Positions 1-8,114 of a DNA stretch of 64,000 nt are shown here, one piece after another. The stretch is from Komagataeibacter xylinus NBRC 15237 (GTDB taxonomy: Bacteria > Pseudomonadota > Alphaproteobacteria > Acetobacterales > Acetobacteraceae): positions 124,001-188,000 of the forward strand of contig NZ_BCTP01000001.1 in NCBI RefSeq assembly GCF_001571345.1, given 5' to 3'. The notes beneath the pieces were generated by a model that worked only from the letters and a program-made list of their open reading frames with translations, had not been told where the DNA came from and did no database searches. The translations under genes were made by a program, and so were the position numbers. The first letter of the stretch is position 1; each line of letters begins with the position of its first letter.

Positions 1-334
1 TATGGGCATGGCCCATGGCATGAAGCTGGCAGAACAGGGTGCGGATGCGCGGGTTGATCCATGTATTCTCGCGCCCCGGCGCGGGCTCCGCGCAGCCATC
101 CATCACGGCGGGAAAGTCATGGTCGGTCGTGACCCCGAAACGCTGCGACAGCACGGTGCGCATGAGCCTGCGCGGCGCATGGAAGCCGCCATCAAGCGGC
201 AGGATGCCCCGCATTTCGGGGTAGAACCATTCCAGATCATCGGAACGGGCATCGGGCGCCATGGGGAACAGCCCTGCCCTGTAGGCGCGCAGCATAAGGT
301 CCGGCGTGATGGGAACCGTCTCTTGACCCGTCAT
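1..334 (-). CDS. aat: Leucyl/phenylalanyl-tRNA--protein transferase, 3' part missing at window edge
   Basis: Reading the minus strand from ATG at 334 gives an uninterrupted frame running off the left edge (about 111 residues). It begins MTGQETVPITPDLMLRAYRA and continues with LFPMAPDA, WFYPEMRGILPL and ENTWINPRI, followed by LHAMGHAH. These are the N-terminal signatures of the L/F-tRNA-protein transferase family (Ala-Tyr-x-x-Gly-x-Phe-Pro-Met; Thr-Trp-Ile). The enzyme transfers Leu or Phe from tRNA to proteins with N-terminal Arg or Lys, creating type-2 N-degrons read by ClpS-ClpA. Both ClpS and ClpA are encoded elsewhere in this window. The C-terminal half is outside the sequence. A longer open frame on the plus strand over this region is a shadow. 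It is transcribed divergently from the dehydrogenase at 416. Confidence 0.9.
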   Translation of the reverse strand, partial: MTGQETVPITPDLMLRAYRAGLFPMAPDARSDDLEWFYPEMRGILPLDGGFHAPRRLMRTVLSQRFGVTTDHDFPAVMDGCAEPAPGRENTWINPRIRTLFCQLHAMGHAH

Positions 335-415
335 GTTCTTAGGATAACCCTTTCGCACGCAATCATGGGCATGATCGCCCCCGCATGCACCCATCTGGCA
401 GGAGAAACCACCCCC

Positions 416-1390
416 ATGTCCGACACCCGTCCCCGCCTTCTGCTGACCCAGCGCCAGACCCTTCCCGTAATGCAGCGTATTGAACAGAGTTTTAACATAT
501 CCGGCGTGCCGGAGCATAAACTCACAACGCGCGAACTGCTTGAGGGTGCCCGCGCTTTCCAGCCGCAGGCGATCCTGATTTCCACCAGCCTGCCGCTGCG
601 CCATGATGACGTGCTCCAGTTGCCCGACTGCGTGAAAATCGTGGCCACCGTCAGCGTTGGCACCGACCATCTTGACATTGCAGCCCTGCACGCGCGCGGC
701 ATCATCGTGACCAACACGCCCGACGTGCTGACCGACTGCAATGCCGACATGGCCATGCTGCTCATGCTTGCCGCAGCCCGCAGGGCGGCGGAATACACCA
801 CGCTGATGCGCCAGGGCTGGGGGCGCGGGCTGGCGATGGACGAGATGCTGGGCACGCGCATCAGCGGCAAGCGGCTGGGCATTGTGGGCATGGGGCGCAT
901 TGGCCGCGCCGTGGCAAGGCGCGCGCGCGGGTTTGACATGCAGGTGATGTATTCCAACCGCCGCCGCCTGCCCGCCGACCAGGAGGAAGGAGCCACCTAT
1001 TTCAGCACCGTGACCGACATGCTGCCGCATTGCGACATACTGAGCCTGCACCTGCCTGCATCACCGGAAACGGATGGCATGATCAATGCCGACCTGCTTG
1101 GCCGCCTGCCCAAAGGCGCCATTTTCATCAATGCCGCCCGTGGCGCGCTGGTTGATGAGGATGCGCTGATCGCGGCGCTGAAAAGCGGGCAGCTTGCGGC
1201 TGCCGGGCTGGATGTGTATCGCAACGAACCCAACCCCGATCCGCGCTTTCTCGAACTGCCCAACGTATTCCTCACCCCGCATGTGGGCAGCGCCACCACC
1301 GAGACGCGCAGCGACATGGGCATGCTCGCCCTCGATAACGTGGAGGCCGTGCTGAACGGACGCGGGGCCCTGACCCCGGTCAAGAACTGA
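416..1390 (+). CDS. D-2-hydroxyacid dehydrogenase (glyoxylate/hydroxypyruvate reductase type)
   Basis: 324 residues, the usual size for the D-isomer-specific 2-hydroxyacid dehydrogenase family. The Rossmann nucleotide site reads GIVGMGRIGRAVARRARGF (about residues 156-174). The catalytic Arg lies in INAARGALVDEDAL, Glu in AAGLDVYRNEPNPDP, and His in LTPHVGSAT. Such enzymes reduce glyoxylate, hydroxypyruvate or related 2-oxo acids with NAD(P)H in the cytoplasm; the exact substrate cannot be read from sequence. The start at 416 is preceded by AGGAG at 400-404, whereas the open frame continues upstream without family similarity across the divergent aat gene. A small membrane-protein gene follows 25 bases after the stop and may be cotranscribed. 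Glycerate dehydrogenase or GyaR-type glyoxylate reductase are the best specific guesses. Confidence 0.9.
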   Translation: MSDTRPRLLLTQRQTLPVMQRIEQSFNISGVPEHKLTTRELLEGARAFQPQAILISTSLPLRHDDVLQLPDCVKIVATVSVGTDHLDIAALHARGIIVTNTPDVLTDCNADMAMLLMLAAARRAAEYTTLMRQGWGRGLAMDEMLGTRISGKRLGIVGMGRIGRAVARRARGFDMQVMYSNRRRLPADQEEGATYFSTVTDMLPHCDILSLHLPASPETDGMINADLLGRLPKGAIFINAARGALVDEDALIAALKSGQLAAAGLDVYRNEPNPDPRFLELPNVFLTPHVGSATTETRSDMGMLALDNVEAVLNGRGALTPVKN

Positions 1391-1415
1391 CCGCCCCCTT
1401 TACGGAGACGCAGGC

Positions 1416-1616
1416 ATGGGCATTGCCGGTATTTTTGTCATCTTCACGCTGCTCGCCATCGGGCTGGACCTGCTTGTCCCCCGCTACGGGGGCATACTGG
1501 GCACGCTGGTGAAGTTCTATCTGGGCTTCATGCTGGTGGCGACGTGCATTGAACTGCGCAACGCCTTCCGCCCCGCCGGGGCCAAAGAGGGCAACGCCGG
1601 CTCGGAGACGGCCTGA
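1416..1616 (+). CDS. Small integral membrane protein, unknown function
   Basis: A 66-residue protein with two hydrophobic segments (about residues 3-20 and 27-45) separated by a short basic/Gly loop (VPRYGGILG), then a polar tail. GGAG at 1404-1407 is well placed for the ATG. It follows the 2-hydroxyacid dehydrogenase by 25 bases on the same strand, so cotranscription is likely, but no functional link can be stated. I do not recognise the family. The composition and ribosome-binding site make it a credible real gene rather than a chance frame. A 40-base perfect palindrome follows the stop. Confidence 0.65.
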   Translation: MGIAGIFVIFTLLAIGLDLLVPRYGGILGTLVKFYLGFMLVATCIELRNAFRPAGAKEGNAGSETA

Positions 1617-1636
1617 AACACGCTTTGAAAACAGAC

Positions 1637-1676
1637 GTTTCTGGTGAAGCTTTTTTCAAAAAGCTTCACCAGAAAC
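1637..1676. repeat. Dispersed palindrome, copy 1 (single hairpin form)
   Basis: A near-perfect 40-base palindrome: GTTTCTGGTGAAGCTTTTTT, then CAAAAAGCTTCACCAGAAAC. It sits between the convergent genes ending at 1616 (+) and 1684 (-). It corresponds to hairpin 1 (GGTGAAGC arm) of the two-hairpin family seen at 9131, 13705, 29958, 47334 and 60595. The arms are long enough, and the loop T-rich enough, to act as a bidirectional transcription terminator, which is inference. Confidence 0.85.
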
Positions 1677-1683
1677 ATTTATC

Positions 1684-2529
1684 TCAGGCTTCGCGCGCCT
1701 GGCTTGCGGCATGAGCCTTGAGGTCGGCTGCGGTGCGGCGCACTTCCGGCCCGTATTCGCGCTCAAGCCTGCGGATGGTGAAATGCGCCTGCGCCACCGC
1801 GCGGTAATGCGACAGGAACGCAGCGTTGAGCGAGGCCCCGCACAGGGCACCGGCCACCGGCATCATCTGCAACGCGAATTTGCGCGACAGGCCCAGCCCG
1901 TAATGGGTAGCGACCTCGCTGACCAGCATCACAACCGGGCGGCCACGCAGCATGGCGCGGGCGGAGAAATAGCCCAGCTCGCTTTCCTCTGCCGGGCCTT
2001 TTTTTGCACCAAACGGGAAGGCCCGCAGCGCAAAGACTTCAAGGCAGGCCACGCGCGAGGCTTCGGTGGAAAGATCTTCGCCATTCTCACGCGCAATGCG
2101 GGCAATCTCGCGCATGATGGCCATGGTGGTGAAGCCTACATCCGCCACCAGCCCCGGCAGGCCGGTAAAGCCGCCCACGGCGCCGGACACGGTCACTGCG
2201 GCCTTGAGCGCGGGGTCGCGCCACGTACCACCGGCGCTGGCCTCGGCCGAGACATCATGCGGGCGGTCCATGCCCACCACCGCAAGGTCGAACGCGCGGC
2301 GGATGGCCGCCTCCGCCGTGGCCTGCAACTTGGCCTGCAGCGTGGGGGCCAGCCCCAGCGTGCGCATGCCCAGCATGGCCGCCTGCCCCACGGCGCCGCC
2401 CATGAGGTCGGCCAGGCGCACGAGCACGCCCCGCCCGGTCTCGACACGTTCCAGCGCCTGCTGGAGTTCAGTGATACACGCGCTGTCCAGCGTCAGCGGT
2501 GCCAGTTCGTTTGCGGAACCTGCACTCAT
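1684..2529 (-). CDS. EcsC family protein
   Basis: 281 residues from ATG at 2529, preceded by GAAGGG. The C-terminal half has the EcsC-domain pattern: glycine-rich helices (AVGGFTGLPGLVADVGFTT), ELGYFSARAMLRGRP, then LSRKFALQMMPVAGALCGAS followed by an N-A-A-F-x-x-H-Y stretch and IRRLEREYG near the end. EcsC was named from a Bacillus operon beside an ABC transporter, but the biochemical role of the domain is unknown. Here there is no transporter neighbour. The central segments are moderately hydrophobic, suggesting membrane association. The frame extends 31 codons further upstream, but those residues look non-native. It is convergent with the gene at 1416 and may be cotranscribed with the EVE gene behind it. 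Confidence 0.8.
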   Translation of the reverse strand: MSAGSANELAPLTLDSACITELQQALERVETGRGVLVRLADLMGGAVGQAAMLGMRTLGLAPTLQAKLQATAEAAIRRAFDLAVVGMDRPHDVSAEASAGGTWRDPALKAAVTVSGAVGGFTGLPGLVADVGFTTMAIMREIARIARENGEDLSTEASRVACLEVFALRAFPFGAKKGPAEESELGYFSARAMLRGRPVVMLVSEVATHYGLGLSRKFALQMMPVAGALCGASLNAAFLSHYRAVAQAHFTIRRLEREYGPEVRRTAADLKAHAASQAREA

Positions 2530-2707
2530 TACAATGCCCTTCGCCTGATCTATCGTACCGCGCGCCAGCCTGCGGGCCACGCCATGGCGGCGCGGCCCCA
2601 CATGGCCAGCCGCAACGCCCATGCGGCAATTGCCACCGTTTCAGCACCATGATGGCATTCTTGCAACGGGCATGAGCATGCCCGCAGCCATGAAACGCGG
2701 GCACAGC

Positions 2708-3121
2708 CTAGCTGTTCCAGCCCCCCATGCGGCACAGATGCGCCCAGTGCGCATCCGATACCGGCACGACGGAAAGGCGCGACTGCCGCACCAGGGCCAG
2801 GTCGGCCAGCGCCGGATCGGCCTTGATTCCGGCCAGCGTCACGGGGGTGGGCATGGGGCCGATGGCACGCACGTCCACGCACACCCACCGGCCATCTTCC
2901 GCCGTGGGGTCGGGATAGGCCGCGCGCACGACTTCAACCACGCCCACGATCTCGCGGCCCACGTTGGAGTGATAGAAGAACGCCCTGTCACCCACCTGCA
3001 TGGTGGCGAGGTTCTTCCTTGCCTGATGGTTACGCACGCCGGTCCAGGGTTCAGTGCCGTTTTCCACCTGCTCGGCCCATGAAAACGCATCCGGCTCGGA
3101 CTTGATCAGCCAGTAGGCCAT
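2708..3121 (-). CDS. EVE domain-containing protein
   Basis: 137 residues matching the EVE fold (thymocyte nuclear protein 1-like): it opens MAYWLIKSEPDAFSWAEQV and continues WTGVRNHQARKNLATMQVGD, then FFYHSN, GVVEVVRAAYPDP, and LVRQSRLSVVPV. EVE domains are structurally related to PUA/YTH modules and are thought to bind modified nucleobases in RNA or DNA. This stand-alone version, about 140 residues, is widespread in proteobacteria with no fixed function. It starts 9 bases downstream of the stop of the YciI gene on the same strand, so the two probably form an operon. Confidence 0.92.
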   Translation of the reverse strand: MAYWLIKSEPDAFSWAEQVENGTEPWTGVRNHQARKNLATMQVGDRAFFYHSNVGREIVGVVEVVRAAYPDPTAEDGRWVCVDVRAIGPMPTPVTLAGIKADPALADLALVRQSRLSVVPVSDAHWAHLCRMGGWNS

Positions 3122-3130
3122 GACCGTTTT

Positions 3131-3424
3131 CTACTCCACCCGCAGCCCATCACGAAAAACTGAACGGAACGGACGGATCACCACGCTCTCGAACAGGTCC
3201 ACCTTCGCATACGGGTCGGCAGCCGCGAATCCTTCCGCCGCCGCGCGGTCGGCCACGTCCACCACCAGCAGGCTGCCGCAGGGGCGGTTTTCCGCGTCCA
3301 GCAGCGGGCCGCCCTGCACCAGGTGCTGCCTGTGCTGCTCAAGGTAGGCAAGGTGTTGCTCACGGGTTGCCTTGCGGGTTTCAAGCCCGGTGGGCCTGTC
3401 GGTGCAGATGATGGCAAACAGCAT
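3131..3424 (-). CDS. YciI family protein
   Basis: 97 residues, a typical YciI (YCII/dimeric alpha-beta barrel) length. It begins MLFAIICTDRPTGLETRKAT and includes REQHLAYLEQH, GGPLLDAENRPCGSLLVV and AAADPYAKVDLFESVVIRPF. The conserved His of the family and the terminal A-D-P-Y/F-x-x-A-x-L pattern are present. The fold resembles ferredoxin-like monooxygenases and chlorite dismutase relatives. Most YciI proteins have no proven reaction. The first ATG at 3424 sits directly after AGGAGGATAAA on the minus strand, an excellent ribosome-binding site. It precedes the EVE gene in an apparent two-gene operon. Confidence 0.9.
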   Translation of the reverse strand: MLFAIICTDRPTGLETRKATREQHLAYLEQHRQHLVQGGPLLDAENRPCGSLLVVDVADRAAAEGFAAADPYAKVDLFESVVIRPFRSVFRDGLRVE

Positions 3425-3601
3425 GTTTTATCCTCCTGTGGGCCTGCTGTCTCACGATTGGGACAGGACTGGCCGTGTCTTTTTTAACGCGATAGTGTAG
3501 AGCAACAAAACGTCAGCCCCTACCCACCCGTGGGGGAAGGCCGGAATTTCTTGACCGTTTTCATCGCAGGGACAGGTGCCCCCGGCACGGATGGATCAAC
3601 C

Positions 3602-4399
3602 TTGAACGCAACGCAGAGCCTTACCGCGCGAACCGGTAACCTTTTTCACCGTTATGCCAACCCTGGCCGTTTCCTGCGCATGGGGGCCAAACTCCAGCCC
3701 TGGCTGACATGGCCCGCCCTTGTGCTGTCGGTTGCCGGAATCGTGTGGGGACTGTTCTTCTCCCCCGCTGACTGGCAGCAGGGCGACAGCGTGCGCATCA
3801 TGTACGTGCATGTGCCTACCGCATGGCTGGCATCATCAGGTTATATGGGCCTTGCGGTATGCTCGCTGCTCTCGCTGGTGTGGCGCCACCCGCTGGCCGA
3901 TCTTGCCGCGGTGGAAATCGGACCGGTGGGCGCTGCCATCACCGCCGTGTGCCTGGCCACCGGCTCGCTGTGGGGCAAGCCGATGTGGGGCACCTGGTGG
4001 GTGTGGGATGCGCGGCTGACCTCGGTGCTGGTGCTGTTCTTCCTGTATCTGGGCCATATCGCGCTGATCCGCGCGTTTGACGAGCCGCAGCGCGGCTACC
4101 GCGCCGCCGCCATCCTTGGCCTTGCGGGCGCGGTTGACCTGCCCATCATCAAGTTCAGCGTGCAGTGGTGGAACACCCTGCACCAGCCCGACAGCATTAC
4201 GGTGACCGGCGCGCCCACCATGTCCACCTCCATGCTGTGGCCGCTGGGCCTGACCACGCTGGGCTTTACGCTCGGCTTCGCCGCCATCGTGCTCGCCCGC
4301 CTGCGCGCCTCGGTCATGGAAAGCCGGGTGCGCACCATCCTTGCCGCCAACCGGGGCCGCCAGTCAGCCGCCCCCCAGCCCGATCGCGCCACCCCATGA
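3602..4399 (+). CDS. ccmC: Heme exporter/heme handling protein CcmC
   Basis: System I cytochrome c maturation membrane protein that loads heme onto CcmE. The diagnostic tryptophan-rich motif GSLWGKPMWGTWWVWDARLT is complete. The two flanking His ligands fall in MYVHVPTAWLAS and NTLHQPDS, and six hydrophobic segments are visible. Homology begins at LFHRYANPGRFLRMGAKLQP, matching the start of other CcmC proteins, so the N-terminus lies near TTG 3602 (265 residues). The frame stays open back to GTG 3530, and an ATG occurs at 3680, so the start is uncertain. It is the first ccm gene here; ccmA and ccmB are not upstream. The stop overlaps ccmD by ATGA. Confidence 0.93.
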   Translation: MNATQSLTARTGNLFHRYANPGRFLRMGAKLQPWLTWPALVLSVAGIVWGLFFSPADWQQGDSVRIMYVHVPTAWLASSGYMGLAVCSLLSLVWRHPLADLAAVEIGPVGAAITAVCLATGSLWGKPMWGTWWVWDARLTSVLVLFFLYLGHIALIRAFDEPQRGYRAAAILGLAGAVDLPIIKFSVQWWNTLHQPDSITVTGAPTMSTSMLWPLGLTTLGFTLGFAAIVLARLRASVMESRVRTILAANRGRQSAAPQPDRATP

Positions 4400-4542
4400 C
4401 CCACCTGCCCTATATCGTGGCCGCCTATGGCCTGACCCTTGGCGTTGCCGCCATCCTGTCGGTCAATGCCACGCTGCGCCTGCGCCAGGCCCGCAAGCGC
4501 CTTGCCGCCATTGAACAGCCCCGGACACGCCAGCCCTCATGA
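4396..4542 (+). CDS. ccmD: Heme exporter subunit CcmD
   Basis: 48 residues, starting at an ATG that overlaps the ccmC stop (ATGA at 4396-4399). One transmembrane segment (about residues 5-23, YIVAAYGLTLGVAAIL) is followed by a basic cytoplasmic tail (RLRQARKRLAAIE), exactly the layout of CcmD. CcmD helps release holo-CcmE from the CcmABC complex. Position between ccmC and ccmE and the overlaps on both sides (stop overlaps ccmE start at 4539) support the call more than the weakly conserved sequence. Confidence 0.92.
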   Translation: MTHLPYIVAAYGLTLGVAAILSVNATLRLRQARKRLAAIEQPRTRQPS

Positions 4543-5063
4543 CCCGCAAGAGCAGACGCCTGTGGCTGGTGGTGGCATGCATGATCGGGCTGGGCTCGGC
4601 AGCAGCCCTTACGCTCAATGCCTTTTCCTCCAATATCGTGTTTTTCATGGCGCCCTCGCAGGTGCACAGCAAGCCACCGCCGGCTGACCGCACCATCCGC
4701 CTTGGCGGCATGGTGGTGGCAGGCAGCGTGCGCCAGGAAAAGGTGAAGGACGCCCCTGTCGCCATCTTTGACGTAACCGACGGGCAGGCCGCCGTGACCG
4801 TGCGCTACGAGGGCATCCTGCCCGACCTGTTCCGCGAGGGGCAGAGCGTGGTGGCCGTTGGCACCGTCAACCCCGATGGCACGTTCCGCGCCAGCGAAGT
4901 GCTGGCCAAGCATGACGAGACCTACATGCCCAAGGAAGTGGCCGAGGAACTGCGCCGCAGCGGCAAGTGGGACCCGCGCTTCGGCAAGGCTCCCGATGCC
5001 GCAAGCTGGAACACCATGACCGCCGCAGACAATGCGAAAAAACCGGCCACCCAGACGCCTTAA
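4539..5063 (+). CDS. ccmE: Cytochrome c maturation heme chaperone CcmE
   Basis: 174 residues. An N-terminal signal anchor (about residues 8-30) is followed by a periplasmic OB-fold domain: RTIRLGGMVVAGSV, FDVTDGQAAVTVRYEGILPD and LFREGQSVVAVG. The covalent heme-binding site is VLAKHDETYMPKE, where the His binds heme and the Tyr serves as axial ligand. CcmE receives heme from CcmC and delivers it to the CcmF/H ligase. The start overlaps the ccmD stop by ATGA, so translation is probably coupled. Confidence 0.97.
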   Translation: MTRKSRRLWLVVACMIGLGSAAALTLNAFSSNIVFFMAPSQVHSKPPPADRTIRLGGMVVAGSVRQEKVKDAPVAIFDVTDGQAAVTVRYEGILPDLFREGQSVVAVGTVNPDGTFRASEVLAKHDETYMPKEVAEELRRSGKWDPRFGKAPDAASWNTMTAADNAKKPATQTP

Positions 5064-5082
5064 CGGAAACTGACATCCGACA

Positions 5083-7062
5083 ATGAACCCGGAACTTGGA
5101 AATTTTGCACTGGCGCTGGCATGCTGCATGGCCGCCGGACAGGCCATCCTGCCCCTGATTGGCGCAAGCCGCCGCGATGCGCGGCTGATGGCGCTGGCCC
5201 CCGCGCTGGCGGTGGGGCAGATGATCGCGCTCATCACCTCATTCGCCTGCCTGATCCATGCTGCCATCACCAATGACTTTTCGGTGCAGAACGTGGCGGC
5301 CAACAGCGCGGTCAGCAAGCCGCTGCTCTACAAGATCACCGGCGTATGGGGCAATCATGAAGGCTCGGTGCTGCTGTGGGCGATGATCCTGTCCATGTGT
5401 GGTGGGGCTGTGGCGCTGTTTGGCCGCAACCTGCCCTCAGCCCTGCAGGCGCGCGTGATTGCGGTGCTTGGCGGTGTTGCGGCAGGGTTTGAACTGTTCT
5501 GCCTGACCACATCCAATCCGTTTGCCCGCGTGTGGCCTGCCCCCATGGATGGCCAGGGCATGAACCCCCTGCTGCAGGACCCCGGCCTCGCCTTCCACCC
5601 GCCCATTCTCTACACCGGCTATGTCGGCTTTGCCGTGCCCTTCGCCTTTGCCATCGCAGCCCTGATCGAGGGCCGGGTAGATGCCGCATGGGGCCGCTGG
5701 GTGCGCCCGTGGGCCGTGGCGGCCTGGTGCTTCCTGACCTGTGGCATCGCCATGGGGTCGTGGTGGTCGTATTACGTGCTGGGCTGGGGCGGCTACTGGT
5801 TCTGGGACCCGGTGGAGAACGCATCCCTCATTCCGTGGCTGACGGGCACGGCGCTGGTGCATTCGGCCATTGTGGTGGAAAAGCGCGAGGCGCTGAAGAT
5901 CTGGACCGTGCTGCTGGCCATCGGCACGTTCTCGTTCTCGCTCTCGGGCACGTTCCTCGTGCGCTCGGGCATTCTCAACTCGGTGCATGCCTTTGCCAAT
6001 GACCCCGCACGTGGCGTGTTCATCCTTGGCCTGCTCGCCCTTGTCATTGGCGGCTCGCTGCTTCTATTCGCCATCCGCGCCCCGCAACTGACCGCGGGCG
6101 GGCTGTTTGCCCCTGTCTCGCGCGAGGGGCTGCTGGTGCTCAACAACATCCTGCTGTGCTCGATCTGCGCGGTGGTGCTGACAGGCACGATGTACCCGCC
6201 CTTCATGTCGCTGCTGTTTGGCAAGACCATCTCGGTCGGCAAGCCGTTCTTTGATGCGACCACCATTCCGCTGGCCATTCCGCTCATGGTATTCATGGGC
6301 TTCGGCCCCATGATGCCGTGGAAGCGCGCGCAGATGTGGCCGGTGCTGCGCCGCCTGTGGTGGGCCGCCTGCGTAACAGCAGTGGCGCTCGTGGTAGCCA
6401 CATTCCAGATACGCGAGATCCTGCCGGTGCTGGCCACGGCCACCGCCGTGTGGGTGATCTGCTCCAGCGCGGCTGACATTGCCGAGCGCCTGCGCCTGTT
6501 CCGCCAGCCTCTTGGCCAGAGCTGGCAGCGTGCGCGCAGCCTGCCGCGCGCGGTGTTTGGCGCGGCCCTGGCCCATGCGGGCGTGGGCATTGTGGTGCTA
6601 GGCATTGCCGGCATGTCGCAGGCGGCGCACCGCATTGTGGAAGTGCATGTGGGCCAGAGCGAGATGCTGGCGGGCGATAGCTGGACCCTGACCGACGTAA
6701 AGCCTGCCGAAGGCCCGAACTACACCGCGCTGGTGGCCACGATTGAAGTGCGCCACAACGGCAGGCTGATCACGACGCTGCACCCCTCCAAGCGCACATT
6801 TGCCAGCCAGCACCAGACTACGACCGAGGTTGCGATCCATACCAACCTCATGGCCGACATCTACGGCGTGCTGGGCGACAAGCATGGCGATGACGCCAAC
6901 CCGACCTATGTGCTGCGCCTGCATTACAACCCGCTGGCGCCGTGGATGTGGCTGGGCGGGCTGATCATGGCCTTTGGCGGCGCACTTTCCCTGTCCGACC
7001 GGCGCGTGCGCGTGGGCGCGCCACGCCGGGCCAAAACCGTTGATGTGGTGGTGGTGCAATGA
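5083..7062 (+). CDS. ccmF: Heme lyase subunit CcmF
   Basis: 659 residues, the standard size. A multi-spanning membrane protein with the WWD heme-handling domain near residues 226-250 (WGGYWFWDPVENASLIPWL) and conserved His residues in GVWGNHEGSVLLW, LAFHPPILYTGY and LVHSAIVVEKRE. It forms the heme ligase with CcmH/CcmI, attaching heme to CXXCH of apocytochromes, such as the three-heme subunit encoded at 40932-42281. The start follows the ccmE stop by 19 bases. The last codons overlap the ccmG start (ATGA at 7059-7062). Confidence 0.97.
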   Translation: MNPELGNFALALACCMAAGQAILPLIGASRRDARLMALAPALAVGQMIALITSFACLIHAAITNDFSVQNVAANSAVSKPLLYKITGVWGNHEGSVLLWAMILSMCGGAVALFGRNLPSALQARVIAVLGGVAAGFELFCLTTSNPFARVWPAPMDGQGMNPLLQDPGLAFHPPILYTGYVGFAVPFAFAIAALIEGRVDAAWGRWVRPWAVAAWCFLTCGIAMGSWWSYYVLGWGGYWFWDPVENASLIPWLTGTALVHSAIVVEKREALKIWTVLLAIGTFSFSLSGTFLVRSGILNSVHAFANDPARGVFILGLLALVIGGSLLLFAIRAPQLTAGGLFAPVSREGLLVLNNILLCSICAVVLTGTMYPPFMSLLFGKTISVGKPFFDATTIPLAIPLMVFMGFGPMMPWKRAQMWPVLRRLWWAACVTAVALVVATFQIREILPVLATATAVWVICSSAADIAERLRLFRQPLGQSWQRARSLPRAVFGAALAHAGVGIVVLGIAGMSQAAHRIVEVHVGQSEMLAGDSWTLTDVKPAEGPNYTALVATIEVRHNGRLITTLHPSKRTFASQHQTTTEVAIHTNLMADIYGVLGDKHGDDANPTYVLRLHYNPLAPWMWLGGLIMAFGGALSLSDRRVRVGAPRRAKTVDVVVVQ

Positions 7063-7631
7063 GCGAACAGCCTTCTTCCCCCACCCGCCGCCGCCTGCTC
7101 ATGGCGGCCCCGCTGGTTGTGGCGGGCGGGGTTGGCGTGGGCTTCTGGCGCATGCTCTCGGGCATGACAAAAGGCTCGTTCGACCCGCATGACATCCATG
7201 CCCCGGCCCTCAACCGCCCCGTGCCTGACTTCGCGCTGCCCGACCAGGCACCCGGCACCGGCTTTTCAGCCGCCGACCTGCGGGGGCTGAAGGCGCCGGT
7301 GCTGGTGAACTATTTCGCCTCGTGGTGCATTCCCTGCGTGGCCGAGATGCCGGTGCTCAACGTGCTGAAGGACAGGCTGCCGATCTGGGGCATTGCCTAC
7401 AAGGACAAGCCCGAGCATGCGCTGGGCTTCGTGCAGCGCGCGGGCAACCCCTATGCCCGTATCGCCTCTGACCATGACGGGCTGGCCGCGATTGACTGGG
7501 GCGTGTCCGGCGTGCCGGAAACCTTTCTGGTCGGGCCGGGCGGGATCATCCGGTGGCACACCGCCTCCCCCATTACCGAGGCCATGATCACCAACACCAT
7601 CATGCCGCTGGCGGACAGCCTCAAACAATGA
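7059..7631 (+). CDS. ccmG: Thiol:disulfide interchange protein CcmG/DsbE
   Basis: 190 residues. The N-terminus is a signal anchor with a twin-Arg-like start (TRRRLLMAAPLVVAGG), followed by a thioredoxin-fold domain. The active site is FASWCIPCVAEMPVL and the cis-Pro loop is VSGVPETFLVG. DsbE/CcmG keeps the CXXCH cysteines of apocytochromes reduced for heme ligation. The redox motif is CIPC rather than the more usual CVPC/CxTC, a conservative variant. It overlaps ccmF upstream and ccmH downstream by ATGA, so it is tightly embedded in the operon. Confidence 0.95.
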   Translation: MSEQPSSPTRRRLLMAAPLVVAGGVGVGFWRMLSGMTKGSFDPHDIHAPALNRPVPDFALPDQAPGTGFSAADLRGLKAPVLVNYFASWCIPCVAEMPVLNVLKDRLPIWGIAYKDKPEHALGFVQRAGNPYARIASDHDGLAAIDWGVSGVPETFLVGPGGIIRWHTASPITEAMITNTIMPLADSLKQ

Positions 7632-8107
7632 AGACACATCCCCTACGCCGTGGCGGCCTGATTGCCCTGCTGGCCTGCCTGCTCTTTGCGCCACTGGTGG
7701 CGCTGGCGGTGGATGACCCGTCGGAAATGCTGCCCGACCCGGCGCAGGAGCAGCGCGCCGAGGCCATTGGCGCGCAGTTGCGCTGCCTCGTGTGCCAGAA
7801 CGAATCGATCGAGGACAGCAGCGCCGATCTGGCCCGCGACCTGCGCCACGTGGTGCGCGAGCACGTGGCCAAGGGCGAGAGCAACCAGCAGATCATGGAC
7901 TGGATGGTCAACCGCTACGGCAATTTCATCCGGCTCAAGCCGCCCTTCACCATTGGCACGCTGCTTTTGTGGGTCATGCCGCTGCTCGCACTGTGCATTG
8001 GCATCGGCATTGCGTGGTGGACCTTCCGCCGCCCGCGCGCGCCCGTGCCGCCGCCACTTTCGGATGAAGAGCGCCGCCGCCTGTCCGACCTGACCGAAAC
8101 ACGCTGA
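7628..8107 (+). CDS. ccmH: Cytochrome c maturation protein CcmH (CcmH/CycL/NrfF)
   Basis: 159 residues from ATG 7628, which overlaps the ccmG stop. A signal peptide (LLACLLFAPLVALAVD) is followed by the CcmH redox motif LRCLVCQNESIEDSSADLA (cysteines of LRCxxCQ), a helical region ending GESNQQIMDWMVNRYGNFI, and one C-terminal transmembrane helix (TLLLWVMPLLALCIGIGIAW) with a short proline/arginine tail. It reduces or holds apocytochrome thiols for the CcmF lyase. The length is that of a stand-alone CcmH; the TPR part is the next gene. Confidence 0.95.
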   Translation: MKTHPLRRGGLIALLACLLFAPLVALAVDDPSEMLPDPAQEQRAEAIGAQLRCLVCQNESIEDSSADLARDLRHVVREHVAKGESNQQIMDWMVNRYGNFIRLKPPFTIGTLLLWVMPLLALCIGIGIAWWTFRRPRAPVPPPLSDEERRRLSDLTETR

Positions 8108-8114
8108 GATTGAT